Shown here piece by piece: positions 10,850 to 23,468 of a DNA stretch of 60,000 nt (positions are counted from its first letter, which is position 1; every line of letters begins with the position of its first letter). The stretch comes from Takakia lepidozioides. Lineage: Eukaryota; Streptophyta; Takakiopsida; Takakiales; Takakiaceae. The notes beneath the pieces were generated by a model that saw only the letters and a list, made by a program, of their open reading frames with translations, made no database searches and was not told where the DNA came from. The DNA lies in the NCBI GenBank assembly GCA_030704615.1, contig CM060731.1:71096756-71156755 (forward strand), written 5' to 3'. Made by a program: the position numbers and the translations under genes.

Positions 10850-12424
10850 CTATCCCAAGCAATGTGGACACAACCAATTTCCGTCAGGAACCTTCTCAAG
10901 AGGTGGAGTCAAGCATCCCATATGCCAACCCCTTGAGCATCGATCACACACCAGCATGGTGGCTGCCCCTTTGGCAGACCCACAGAGCATGCACCTCAAA
11001 CCTGCAGGTACCACTGCCAAGTTTGGGTCAATTCTGCCATCGACATTGGGAAGGTGACATGACGCACAATTACGCACATGGTCCTTCCAAGTCATGCCAT
11101 CCCGACCCTCCAAGATCAGGACCCATGAGGGCAACACCTCTCGAACCCTCAGAATAACACGCCCTGCAGTAACATCCAGAGTCGTAGGAGCAGTCTGCTG
11201 CAAATAAACATAGTCACCAGGGCTAAACCTCTGAACCCCAGAACAATATCCTCCACCACGTATAGTGGCATACCTCAACGTATCACGGTGTTGTGCAATG
11301 GCAAGGTTCTCAAAAGCCATGGGCATGACTTTCTTGAACAACTCTGCACGCTGATCACATGCACGTACCCGCACGTCCGGATCATCAAGGTTAAGGACTT
11401 GAGCAGTGTCCCTACAAATGGCTGCAGGCAAATCCGGCTCTCGGCCAAAGAGAAGGAAATATGGTGAGAAAGAGGTAAGTGATGCAAATTTGCTGAACCT
11501 ATAGCCCATGGCTAGCCAAGGTACCTGAAGATCCCAATCTCCTAGGTGTCTTTTTTGCAAGCCATACTTGCGCAAACCCCTCTTCACCGTTTGCACCACT
11601 CTTTCTGCCAAGCCATCGGCCTCAGGATGATCCCGAGAAGTGGTACGGTGGTCTATCAAGGCTTTATTACACAAAGCCTGAAACTCCCCCAAGAACTCTC
11701 TCCCTTGGTCCGTGAGTACCTCAGCTAGAGCACCGAATCGGCTAAGCACACGATCCAGGAATGCAGCCCCCTCACTAGCCTTGTCAGGCAACGGAACCAA
11801 CTCAATCCACTTGGAGAAGTGCTCCACCATCACTAACACATATCTGTGGTGATGCATCGTCAGCGGCAAAGGCCCTGCGAAGTCAAGACTCCACCTGTAG
11901 CCCAATCCCATGATGGATAAAGAATGCAACTGTGGTGTAGGGGCGTTGAATGAAGCACACACCCTGTCACACACCATGCACCTAGCCACAAACTGTTGCA
12001 CCTCTGTGTGCATATCACGCCACCAATACTGCCCTTGCAGTAAACTATGAGTGTGTCGCATTCCAAAATGCCCCAACTCCTCATGGGCATGCCGCACTAA
12101 CCGTGCACGCTGTGTTAGGTGAGGCACGATCTTCACCCGACCATCCTCCCACACTCGAAGCAGGTGTATCCCCTCCCACTTGAACCTCTTGGCTCGTTGT
12201 AGGATCCGATCCCTCTCCTTGGCAGTCACACTAGCTGCCGTGTCTCCAGTGTGGAGGTAGTCCAACACAACCGAATCCTCATGTATATCTCTGGCACCAC
12301 CTGGCTCATCACTAGCCTCAGGGTCCTCAGACACTCCGTCTACAGTCATCCCTATTGTAGGTCCAACCCGACCTCCCGATGCCAAGATACACAAAAAGGC
12401 AGATGCATGCCATCCCGGCACCAT
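10850..12424 (-). CDS. Retroelement integrase with C-terminal PHD finger
   Basis: This is one open frame of 524 codons from an ATG. Residues about 105-155 hold the HHCC zinc domain (HAHEELGHFG...CMVCDRV). The DDE core follows: WSLDFAGPL, EVLTDQGREF and the Glu in EADGLAERVVQTVK, with the last two acidic residues about 35 apart. A GPY/F-like region (SPGDYVYLQQ, VILRVREVLPSWVLILEG) comes next. The final 48 residues form a C4HC3 PHD finger: CMLC, then CDRC, GWHMGC and NWLCPHC. Integrase joins retroelement cDNA into the genome. PHD fingers often bind histone H3 tails, so this one may steer integration, as chromodomains do in chromoviruses; that is inference. The upstream RNase H joint is in a broken frame, so the ATG is not the natural polyprotein start. 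Confidence 0.88.
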   Translation of the reverse strand: MVPGWHASAFLCILASGGRVGPTIGMTVDGVSEDPEASDEPGGARDIHEDSVVLDYLHTGDTAASVTAKERDRILQRAKRFKWEGIHLLRVWEDGRVKIVPHLTQRARLVRHAHEELGHFGMRHTHSLLQGQYWWRDMHTEVQQFVARCMVCDRVCASFNAPTPQLHSLSIMGLGYRWSLDFAGPLPLTMHHHRYVLVMVEHFSKWIELVPLPDKASEGAAFLDRVLSRFGALAEVLTDQGREFLGEFQALCNKALIDHRTTSRDHPEADGLAERVVQTVKRGLRKYGLQKRHLGDWDLQVPWLAMGYRFSKFASLTSFSPYFLLFGREPDLPAAICRDTAQVLNLDDPDVRVRACDQRAELFKKVMPMAFENLAIAQHRDTLRYATIRGGGYCSGVQRFSPGDYVYLQQTAPTTLDVTAGRVILRVREVLPSWVLILEGRDGMTWKDHVRNCASCHLPNVDGRIDPNLAVVPAGLRCMLCGSAKGAATMLVCDRCSRGWHMGCLTPPLEKVPDGNWLCPHCLG

Positions 12425-13040
12425 CTCCTCGTTCGTTTCACCATGTCACCGAGCTCCAGTGTCATCCTGCTGGCTCGTGTATGGATTGCGACTCAATCCA
12501 TCCGCATCCCTATTGACCAAACCCGGTCGATGCACAACCTGAACATGTCTCTCATGCTCCTCCACAGTAGTACGAGAGGCAAAGCAATTCCTGTAAGCCT
12601 CAGGAACCGCCGTATACGTCGTCTCTCTCCTCTAGTGACAATAGGTCCAATGTCAGGCTCCCAATTGCCCTTCGTAAGTGCAACCTTAAGTCCAGCAGAC
12701 TTAGAGATAGAGGACACGTCCCGTGATTGCTATGCCGCAACCTCTTGAGCAGTACTCCCTGCCTGCTCAGTCAATGACAAGGCCTCATCCTACCCCATCA
12801 TCTCATCCTTGAGGACCTCCTCAACCCGAGAAGAATCCCCAACCTCATCCATCACAGCCGCCTTGGCTGTCAACTCCCTCTGAACCTCGAGCACCTCCCA
12901 CGTGTGCCATGGATGTCTACACCCTGTGGTCCTCACCGGCTCGCCCCCACTCACTGCCTGTCCGTCTCGGTAGGCAGAGAGACCGTCAAGGGAAGTGCAC
13001 TCCGCACTCTTCGTTGCTCAGCCATAGCCAAGCTGATAAT
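12425..13040 (-). pseudogene. Scar of deleted RT-RNase H
   Basis: The minus strand first gives GNWEPDIGPIV...ERRRIRRFL, then after a frame change EAYRNCFASR, the sequence usually found just before the RT fingers. It passes almost directly into EEHERHVQVVHRPG and NRDADGLSRNP, the C-terminal end of gypsy RNase H. The RT palm with its YxDD box and nearly all of RNase H, normally well over 1 kb, are missing between about 12590 and 12560. A TGA also separates this from the integrase ATG. Confidence 0.75.
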
Positions 13041-14014
13041 CTAGGTCAAGCAATTTAGATCCATTGCTTGCCCCAACACCTGACGACGTGATGCCTCAGA
13101 AATAGAAGGCACCGTCGTGGTCCCAGTGGAAAAACCCATAGCCCGCTCTTGCTCATCGGCATTAGGCTCCACTAATTGCTGCAACTGAGCATCCCACAGG
13201 AGGCCAGGTCCATTATCCCGGAAAACATGCGATCCTGGGAAGTTGAGCAGTGTAGGTAGTGCTGCTCGTGGTTGACCCACCTTGTTGACCACTGCCAAAG
13301 GCGAACGGTCATCGTGTCTCACATGCTGAGACTGCCTCCCTGTGTCCAAAATGCTATCCATTGTGAGGTGTGTTTGCCGCTGCACCCCATCAAATGCACG
13401 CTTAAGCAGTGCGGGTGGCATCAAGTTAGTCCACCATAACCGTGGACCCCATGACCCCACTGTAGCTGCATCCAACAACACTGCTGACCCAAGCCACGAC
13501 CGGACTTGATGCACATAACCCTGGCCCGAGAATCGCCCATCAGTGGCACATTCTCCAAGATGTATGTTGGAGATACAGCCTGATGAAGTTGTAAGTGGCG
13601 CAAAACCCGCACCATCTCCCAAAACAGACCCGACCTCGAGTCTCACAATCCTTTGTCATGCCCGGCTGATGAATACCCTTGGCAGGGCCAACCTGCCACT
13701 ACCAAATCAATGAAGCCAACCCGCTCCAAATCATGCGTCCCCAGCAAAGAGATGTCTGCTGGCAAGGCCTGCTGATATCCACGAACCGTAGACACCGGCA
13801 ACAACTCAAGGTACCGCTGCACCAACTGAGCAACATGGCGAAGTGAAATGCGTCGTGCAATCTCATCCCTCTCCACATACAGGTAACGCCGAACTCGTAA
13901 ACCTGCCTGTAACACAACAGCCAATCCGGTGCTGATCCCGCCAAACAAGTCCAGAAGACAAATGCCTTCATCCGGATACTGCCACACAATAGGTGTGGTG
14001 TCCAATGGAGACAA
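13041..14014 (-). pseudogene. DNMT3-like C5-cytosine methyltransferase, broken
   Basis: The C5-methyltransferase motifs appear in canonical order. Motif I is LDLFGGISTGLAVVLQAG (about 13950). Motif IV is VVAGWPCQGYSSAG with the catalytic Cys (about 13680). Motif VI is YILENVPLMG (about 13555). Motif VIII-like is GPRLWWTNLMPP (about 13435). The end is ERAMGFSTGTT plus RRQVLGQAMDLN, matching motifs IX/X of DNMT3/DRM enzymes. The part before motif VI is in the protease frame, separated by TAA (14216) and TAG (about 14015). A TGA at 13643 and a frameshift near 13530 break the enzyme. The encoded activity would be S-adenosylmethionine-dependent methylation of cytosine in DNA. No N-terminal chromatin reader is visible. 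It sits between protease and the RT scar, so it was part of Pol. Confidence 0.88.
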
Positions 14015-14215
14015 CTAAGGTGGTCCTGGTGCAATCCCCGCACTCTCCTCCTCTCCTGATGGTACAAAAGCGTCCACCCAGGCTTGTTGCACCCGTCGAT
14101 TAGCAACCCGCTGCAAATCCTTGCTCGTGCCCCACAATGGAGTCTGAGCAACCATGGCAGGCAACTCCGCCATACCATACATGTCTTTATGCTCTCCCGG
14201 AGGTGGCACATCCTC

Positions 14216-14815
14216 TTAATGAGCGTTGCCCTCAAGCAACTCTCCAGGCCAACTCACTGCCGTTGTGAATGCTGCTAGTGTCGGCATCTTGCCCCGCTGG
14301 GCAACCGCAACTCCTCCTATGAATGTCACATGGAGCTGCACACGCCGGCCCTCCCCTGACTGCCATCCAGGCCTATAGGAAGCTGACTCTTCCCAAAAAT
14401 CCAGGGTGAAGCCCATGGGGTACAACACTGCCCCACCAACCATGACATCGTACGAGACCGTGTCTATCACAATGGCCTTGGCTCGCATCACTGAGCCATC
14501 TGTAAGGTGATCCGGCCGTAGTCTGATAGCCAACTCACGCCATGTCATGCCCTGAGCCTGCTCCGATCCTCCCAGAGACGTCTGTATCTGGAAAGGACAA
14601 GGCTCCATATCCGCCTCCGTGAGGCCCAAGCCTGCAATAGCAGCTCTGCCCAGCATCAATGGCTGAGCTCCCGAGTCCAACAAGCCCCGCAGTGGCCGGT
14701 ACCTCTTGCCTGCCGGTCCACTCAAACAGAAAATGTCATCCTGGTTGTCTAACATGATAATTCCAGGTGTCACCATGGCGCGCTCAATGGTTGGCCTAGC
14801 TGGCAGCTCCATCAA
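14216..14815 (-). pseudogene. Retroelement aspartic protease
   Basis: The frame contains RGLLDSGAQPLMLGRAAI, the DSG/A active-site turn of retropepsins, followed by GLGLTEADMEP and a second half ending in YDVMVGGAVLYPMGF, resembling the ILG flap-side motif. The enzyme cleaves Gag-Pol. The frame overlaps the end of Gag by 20 bases and lies +1 to it, which suggests expression by frameshift or by re-initiation at an internal ATG (14812). Downstream it runs in the same frame through a Pro/Glu-rich linker (14209-14015) into the methyltransferase, interrupted only by TAA at 14216. Confidence 0.78.
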
Positions 14816-16445
14816 CCTGGCAGCTGCAGCTTGTCATGGCGCCGCCGTGGTAGTCTTGACCCTCAAATCCGAGGATCCCTCCGGACTCCACCTTCACTAG
14901 TGGTAGTGCTGCTCCGCACATGAATCCCATGCCTCCCATATCTCCTCCCTCAGGAGCAGGAGGTGGACCATCCGGCCTTGGAGCCGGTACCACCTGAGCT
15001 GTAGCCATGGCAGCGAGCCTCTGCTCTAGCTGCTGAAGCCGGTTGGCCATGCCTTGGTCAACACCCTGACCTCCGCATCCTTGGCCATGTTGAGCTTGCC
15101 CTTGGCCTGCACCTCGTGTCTGGCCACCTCGTCCTCTCTGGGCTGCTCCACCTCGCCCCCGGCCACCATTGTTCCCTTGGAACTGGCCTGGGCGCAACTC
15201 AGGATGCAAACCATAACACTGGGCCTCTCCATGCCCGTGCTTGCTACAATGCCCACACCGCAACTGTGCAGGCTGTGCATGTGCCGGCCCTTTGTCTCCC
15301 TCTGGGCAATCCTTTTTGACATGGGGTCCTCCACATATCCAGCACACCACATCCGCCTGTTGTTGGCCAGCAAATGAAGGGAGAGACCCCTGCATCTGAG
15401 GTCCTCTCTGCCATTCCCTGAGCTTCACCTGAGCCCCCTTGTTGCCTTGAGCACGTTGAGGTAGTGGTTGGCTAGGAGCACCACTACCCCGTGGTGTCTC
15501 CTTAGCAAATCCCACCATGACCACTCGTTCCTCCACCATGTTGAGCTCTATCCGCTCTGCCAGCAAAAACACATTTGCTAAGGTGGGTTGGGCCGCTTGT
15601 AGGAGAGTTGCATCCCGCACCCTTCTCCTCAGCTCTTTATCCAATATCCCATACCAGAATTGGACTGCCTAAGCTTCCGTAACCCCTTGGGTTACATTTA
15701 TCAAGCGCCTCATGCGAGTGAAAGCCTCCCTCAAGCTCTCGGTCGACTTCCGTTGGAACTCTTGCAAGCTCCGCAACTTCTCTGTCCTCACCCCTTGGTA
15801 GTTCCCTCTCAACTCTTCGAAGAACTCCATAACAGGGTTGAAGGCAGGCACGGGTACTAGTGCTGGTGCGGTAGTGGCTTGGGTGGACGTCGTAGCTACT
15901 GTACCACCAGTCCCACTAGTCTCATTGCTGCTTGCTGAAGCTGCAGGTGTAGCCACTGCCCTTGTGGCTCTAGTGCCCCTAGTGATGGAGTCATAGTCGG
16001 GTGACCAATACATCCTCCACTCCTCGATCTCAACCTCATGCCCCCGCCTGAACTCATGGTAATAATCCATAGGCGGCCCCCCAAGGTGCTGAAACAGCCC
16101 TTTCCATGCCATGAAAGGCGTAAATAGTTGTGGATTGCGCATTTGCTGCAAATCACACCAACTATCAAACTCTTGGATAAAATCATCCAACTCGATGGTG
16201 CCCACTGCCCTAGAGTACCTTCGTGGCCCCTTGGTAGCTCCATAGATCTCCTCCATTGTGTCCCACAACAATGGCAAGGAAACAACTTGCACCGCCGGTG
16301 TGAGTCCTCCTGATTCACAATCCGAATCAGAACCTTCCGTAGAAGACACGGGAGGTGAAGGTGGCCTAAACCGCACACCTCGTCTCGTGTACCCACTAGT
16401 ATCGCTAGTGCTCAAACCGGCACTGTCCCCAACAACTAGTGGCAC
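14796..16445 (-). pseudogene. Retroelement Gag with zinc knuckles
   Basis: This is a long frame with one in-frame TAG at 15669-15671 inside the capsid region (VTEA*AVQFWYGIL). The N-terminal half is acidic and Ser/Thr-rich. The capsid-like part has WCDLQQMRNPQLF, MEFFEELRGNYQG and SLQEFQRKSTESLREAF. Two nucleocapsid knuckles follow: CWICGGPHVKKDC (Cx2Cx3Hx4C, one residue short) and CGHCSKHGHGEAQC (canonical). A Gly/Arg/Gln-rich stretch and MANRLQQLEQRLAAM lie after them. No ATG precedes GEESDSDC-type sequence in this frame; the first is MEEIYGA (near 16258), so the original start may have been lost. Gag packages the RNA. Confidence 0.75.
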
Positions 16446-16989
16446 CTCCGTGTTGACAAACTGTCACTCAACCGGTCATGAACATGTCCATAACCCCCTC
16501 TCCACAAGGTAACTGGGTAGAGAACCTGTTGCGGCTTATGGTTTGGAATACTAGGTTCCTAACATAGCCTACACCTGCACCTGCATCCACCGCAAGCACT
16601 CCTATGGTTGGCTGGTCATCACCTCCAACCTCACCACAGGAGAAACAATAATATGGCGCACAGTCAAGCATGCAGGTATGGAGGGGATACAAACACAAGA
16701 AATCAGAACGACAACTCCCCCATACCAAAAACAACTCCACGGTGTTGCTCCTGTAAGGATACCCCAGCCCAAACCCGGACTGACTCTTGCCTCCACCTAC
16801 AGAAAGGTCTTGGCCTAATAAGAGGGTGGAAAACTACGAGGAAGAGAAGCTAAAGCAATGCCTAACCCCAGTATGCCCTCATCCCAACACTATTTTTCTC
16901 CTCTCTTCCCTCACTTGCATGACCATGGAAATATCATGAAGATACTCCTCAAACCGCCCTCCACGAGCTTCATAATTCGTCCTTCAAAA

Positions 16990-17350
16990 TTTGTCCAGCA
17001 CAGGCCCACACAGATCACTGGTCACAGCCGTCACAACCCCAAAAGCCACAGGTCATAGCCTGTCACAGCCCTACACAGGTCACAGGGTCACAGCCCCACA
17101 GGCCACAGCTTGTCACAGCCCGTTACATCCCCAAAGGCCACATATCACAACCTGTCACAACCCCCAAGGCCACAGGTCACAGCCTATCACAGCCCATCAC
17201 AACCCTAAAGGCCACAGGCACAACCTGTCACAGCCCGTCACAGCCCCACAGGCCACAGGCCACAGTCTGTCACAGCCCCTCATAGCCCGTCACAGCCCCA
17301 CAGGCCACAGGGCACAGCCTGTCACAGCCCGCCACAGCCCCTCACAGCCC
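16990..17350. repeat. CACAGCCC-rich minisatellite
   Basis: About a dozen imperfect units are built from GTCACAGCCC, CCACAGGCCACAGG and CATCACAACCC. It lies just outside the Gag end of the retroelement, where a 5' leader or LTR would be expected. The open frame running through it is Pro/His/Ser-rich and is a by-product of the repeat. Confidence 0.75.
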
Positions 17351-17799
17351 CATCCATGGCCACTCATGGCAGTTCAGCCATTTCTCCAAGGGGTTTAGCC
17401 ACGCCAAGCTAGGGTTTGTGTCTCTTGGACTCTAGGCTTCTTTGCACCGAACTATGGCGGCTGTGAAGAAATCAGCAAGATATTCTTGCTCTTTCGGCTC
17501 CCACACACCACCAATAGTAGCCCTAAGCCATGAGGAAGATGGTTGCCACAAACCAAGCCTTCTTTCTCACTTAGACTCCCCAAACACGCCACTAAACTCA
17601 ATGGCAAACAACCAAGCCTTGCTGGTTTCCAGCCCTTGTGAGCACTCATTCAAGCGTTTTCCTTGGCCATATCATCTGTTTTAGAGCCTATTCCAGCCCC
17701 CTACATCTGCCACTTCAAGAGCCATGCTCTATCTAGGCTTGAGGTTGAAACCCCAACTAAGAACACGCTCTACAAGTGTCGGACTGTCACATAAGAGCA

Positions 17800-18045
17800 G
17801 ATCAGCCCCTTACCTTCTCTTCTAGTTCTCTGAAGCTTGAAAACAAAAGCCCAATGGACTGAAGGCATGTTCCACACATGCCCCACTCTCACCACAAGAG
17901 AATCAGCCCCTTTGCTTCCTTTCTTGCACCCACCAACCTAAAAATACAAGCTTCAGCGGGTTGGAAGCATACTCCACACATGCCCTACAGGGAAACCAGC
18001 CCCTTCTTTCCTTTCTTGCACTCCCAAACTTAAAAATTCAGCTTG
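17800..18045. repeat. Degenerate tandem repeat of about 100 bp
   Basis: Two to three units share CAGCCCCTT..CTTCCTTTCTTGCAC, CCAACCTAAAAATACA-AGCTT and TCCACACATGCCC. No coding potential is visible. It could be part of a degraded LTR, but no partner copy was found on the integrase side. Confidence 0.5.
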
Positions 18046-19865
18046 GATGGAACGATACAAAAATTGCACCGCCGGGTCATGTGGTGCACTGTAAAGTTTT
18101 AAGGGCAAGGGTCTCCATACTTTTATAGGTATGATTGGGTACTATTTGAAAAATATTGACAAACCTGAATTTCAGTTTGTGCACCCCAATGTCAGTTCCG
18201 AACAGATATAACATGGATTGGATAAATACATCAAATATGGTTCTTCATCCATCAAAAATCGAGTCAGTTTGACACACCATAACACGTTGGAACGCGCATA
18301 TATGTGGTCGAAGCACAAAATGAGAATACACCATAGTACCGCATTGCCAAGTATATTGTTTAGTATGTTAAAATCTAGTCAATTATATCCTACAGCGTCT
18401 TGGGTGGTTCCATTTAAGAACAGTGGAATGGATTGTAACAGAGCCGAATCTATTTGGAAAGCCATGGTCAACTGCATCCTCTGCAAATGGTTGATGTCGC
18501 ACATATTTTCTTTGAATTTGGAACACCTAATTCGCGTCTTCGTGAGTTGTATTGTGCTCAGGTGCAGACAAAGCTATTCCTCTGCCAGAATTCTCTCATT
18601 CTACAGCTTCAACACACATTCGTCTTACTCTGATGGACACGTTATTTGCCAAACAGATTTGGTACATTCTGGTCCCTCCTCAAAGCCGCCACAACAAGCA
18701 TACATTTTACATATATGCTTCAGTATTGTACAATATAGCTGTATTCTGTTGTATTTCTTGTATGGGTCATGGTGTACAAAGCATCATCAAATAGCCCTCC
18801 TTCACTCTTCTTAGATGGACATAACCTTACCTTCTCGAAACTGTTGTCCCTGGAGCTATACAAGAGAGTAACAACTAATACATTCAGATAACTACATATT
18901 GAGCCTATGAAGCCTTCCAGAAGAGAGATCCTGTTAGGGAGTTTAGGCGTAAGTTATATGGTCTCAATGGTGGAGATACACAATAGATAACTAGTTAAGC
19001 ACTACCCTCTTTCACAAGATAATTACACAATGACACTCATGCATTAAAAGTTCCAATACTAGCAGATTAAATCATGGAGGACTCACTCTTTGAAAGTAAA
19101 TAGAAGATATGCAGAGTGTAAAGAAGAAGCGAGTATTTTGAGTACTCTAGTATATTCAGTCAATGTGCACACATGCAGGCGATGAACCAAAATACAAATC
19201 AAACTTGCATTGGTGAACAACCAGTGGCGCATCCATTCAACCCTTATGGCTTTGCGTATCTAGAGCCTTCCACCATGTTGGACAATTGGGCAGCACAACA
19301 AAACTCTACAAGCTGGAGACTCGGATCTAATCACCAGAATTAATCCCCTTTACATTAATCATCTAATCTTTGTCAATGCAATCATTAGGTTACGCAACAT
19401 CTGATCATTGTCAACAGTGAAATTAGGTGATGCAAGAAGTCCATCTATGAAATTCCCCCACAAATGTTGATATAAACAGGCAGCATGGATGCATACGCAC
19501 AAACCATTACCATATACTATGTGGGAGCAGAAAAAAAAGCAAAAGGTTAAGCCTCCGTGTGCATTAGGACAGTTAATCTCAAAAACGAAGAAGGCCACTG
19601 GAGATCAAGATGAACAACATTCAATAACCTTGCCACTGCTCCATCAAAAATGCTTGTGCAAAGGAGACATCTATCCCCTTAAAACATTACTCCAATGATC
19701 TCATTCATCTGCTAATAGCAGGAAATTTTCCATCAGCAAAAATGGCTGCGGCGATGCCACCAACCCTCAAAGGCAGCAGGACAAAAAAGAAAGAGTGACT
19801 CCAACCATATGTCAGAGAAACCAGCAACTCATATCCACTCCAAAAAGGAGGCCAGGAGTCAAAAC
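18046..19865. other. Intergenic region, nothing recognised
   Basis: The longest frame (18218-18814, 198 codons) starts at TTG and lacks recognisable domains and coding-like composition, so I do not call it. The part next to 19865 presumably includes the 3' UTR of the adenylate kinase gene. Confidence 0.35.
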
Positions 19866-21482
<1,617 letters not shown>

Positions 21483-23468
21483 GGCAACCTCTCCCAAAAA
21501 CCTCACAGTATACGAACCTGTCAACCAGCAAAGTGAATGCAGAGGTCCGCAGCCTGCTTGCTCAGAGAGAGCCCGTCATGAAGACCTCCGCCCACGACGT
21601 TTTGCTTAGAGCCTGTTTGACTGAACACTTAGCACCCACTTTCCTTGCTGACTTTCCTGTGACCTCAGCCCTCCAGGACCGCTGAAGACTCCTTGTTTTC
21701 CACGAGTTGCCGCGGCAGATGATGTGAGAAAGGTGGCCCCACACCGAGTATTTTGATCGCATTACCCATTTCACATCCTGGAAACATGTCAATCAATTCC
21801 AGCGATGGGAGGCCTTGGATCCATTTTTGGGACGTGGCACGCCCTCACAATATATTCCATTGGAAAGTGGACACTCGAAGCGTAGCAATTTTGCTTACCT
21901 ACCAGTTGCTGAAAACTGGTCGAGACTAGAGACTATTGGCATAACATATGTAAGTAGAATGCTGTCACAGAAGTTCAAACCAGTAGCACCCATCATCCCC
22001 ACATGACGAAGTGCAAGGTAATCATAGAGTTTGTATGCAATGAAACCATGGAACAGATTGAGTGAATCAAAGAAGGTACAATGCCCAGAACTTGTGTGCT
22101 GTGGAGTAGCCTTTCTACGTACTCGAAAGTGATGACAGGAGGGATCAGGCAAGTGGGGCGGCCAAATCGCATTAGCGTTTAGGCACTACATGGCTTTGCC
22201 TAACTGGAAGTTCTGAAAAGCATATTCCTTGGAGTTCATATGTTCGCTCAATGACATGAACAGAAAGATTGTCCTGCAATGGCTTTGCGTCAAGGTGTGG
22301 AGAATCGTCGTTGTTGTAGACCTTCAGCACTGTGTTCGGGAGCTCTTTCTTGTGAGAATCCCTCTCTCCCTCCTAGGTTCTGATGTCTGTAGTCCTCAGT
22401 TGCACTACATTCGATGGCGAAGTCTTGAAAGCAATGAGAATTTGCAACCCACAGAAGCATGCAGCCGATGGAGCTGTAGAGTAATTGAATCGCAAGGAAA
22501 CGCGGTACCCAAGCCATGCCTTCTATATCACCACATCGAGAGGGGCGCCTGACATCGTGGAGCAGATTAAATGGGCAGGATGTGGAGCGCCAAGGGACAT
22601 CCACCTTGGCAATGCTGGGCTCAAGGTCCTTGCAAGGCGTCGCTATGGCCTCTCCGAAACTTTTGGTGGAATTCAGAGAAGGTATGGGCATGGAACTCCG
22701 TGCGTATAGTTGTGGTCTGTAAATTATCTAGCTCCAAACTGCCCTTGACCCATACCAGCAGAAATTACACCCATTCCGCTCAAAGAATATCATAGCTGAT
22801 CAAACAACTGTAAAGGAAGATGAGCATGGCCGACAGCCATGTCATCCCATTCGGTCTTCAGTGTTTTCAGAAACCTCCGCTATATTTCGGAATGTGTGCC
22901 CTCTCAGAGGGGGAAAGTTAGTTGGCATGGCTCAGTCCTCGTGAGATACCTGTTGTGTGGGACCTGCCCATCAGGGTTTCCTCTCAGGATGAACTTGAGA
23001 CCTTTGGCACATAGCCAAGGAAAATTCCGCTTTCAATATCACGAGGTGCAAGCATTGTCAGGTAGGTCGTGTAGCCTTTGATTTTTGGTAGTCCAGATTC
23101 TGGTGGGAGTTGACAGGTTAAGTTTGGTCCAAAAAGGGCTGTGGTCCATGTTGGTGTGACCCAAATCTCCTGCTACTCTGAGGTGCAGCTCATACCACCT
23201 CCCTGACTGCTTCTTGGGTGCTTCCCATCCTTGATTGTCTCTTCACTCAACTGTCAGATTTTGGAGAGTGGATGTCCCTTGGAACCGACAGGATGAAGGG
23301 TGTCCCAGTCCACCACACGCCATTTCATTGACACTGAAACTTTCTGATTCTGAAGTATGTTTGTCTCTTTTGCAAGAGAAACATTGGAAATCAACTTGCA
23401 GAATCGCTTACTGCAACTACCAGTACTCTTCAATAATGAAACTGGAAACAGTTCTCATGTTTTTGCAG
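21483..23468. other. Region upstream of the OSB-like exons, gene structure unresolved
   Basis: The left part must contain the adenylate kinase promoter. A possible first exon of the downstream gene is 22516-22680: it has an ATG, a Ser/Arg-rich translation and ends at an AG|GTATGG donor, which could be an organellar presequence. Between there and 23468 I see fragments such as SPREIPVVWDLPIRV (near 22940), interrupted by stops, and no intact OB-fold. Whether upstream exons of the OSB-like gene survive is unclear. Confidence 0.3.

Larger units (their letters stand above)
10583..16450 (-). mobile_element. Ty3/gypsy-like LTR retroelement with DNA methyltransferase and PHD-finger integrase
   Basis: On the minus strand the order is Gag with two zinc knuckles, aspartic protease, a C5-cytosine methyltransferase, a scar where RT and RNase H should be, integrase and a PHD finger. 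Protease before integrase, the GPY/F-like tail and the HHCC/DDE integrase fit Ty3/gypsy. Several stops and shifts show decay, although integrase-PHD remains one open frame. LTRs, primer-binding site and target duplications were not recognised. The element may have lost an end, and the outer limits given are the limits of what I can assign. Confidence 0.85.

Noticed and set aside
10274-10850. 3' LTR of the methyltransferase retroelement
   Set aside because: A plausible polypurine tract exists, but no matching copy was found on the Gag side and no TG...CA limits could be fixed, so it is not listed as an LTR.
16991-17398. Pro/His-rich 135-codon frame
   Set aside because: It is a by-product of the CACAGCCC minisatellite.
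18218-18814. Open frame of 198 codons
   Set aside because: It begins at TTG, has a hydrophobic, Ser/His-rich composition typical of random AT-rich DNA and no recognisable motif.
22839-23081. Exon carrying the OSB OB-fold
   Set aside because: SPREIPVVWDLPIRV vaguely resembles the start of the OSB ssDNA-binding domain (RPxEIPW), but stops interrupt it and nothing else of the fold is visible.
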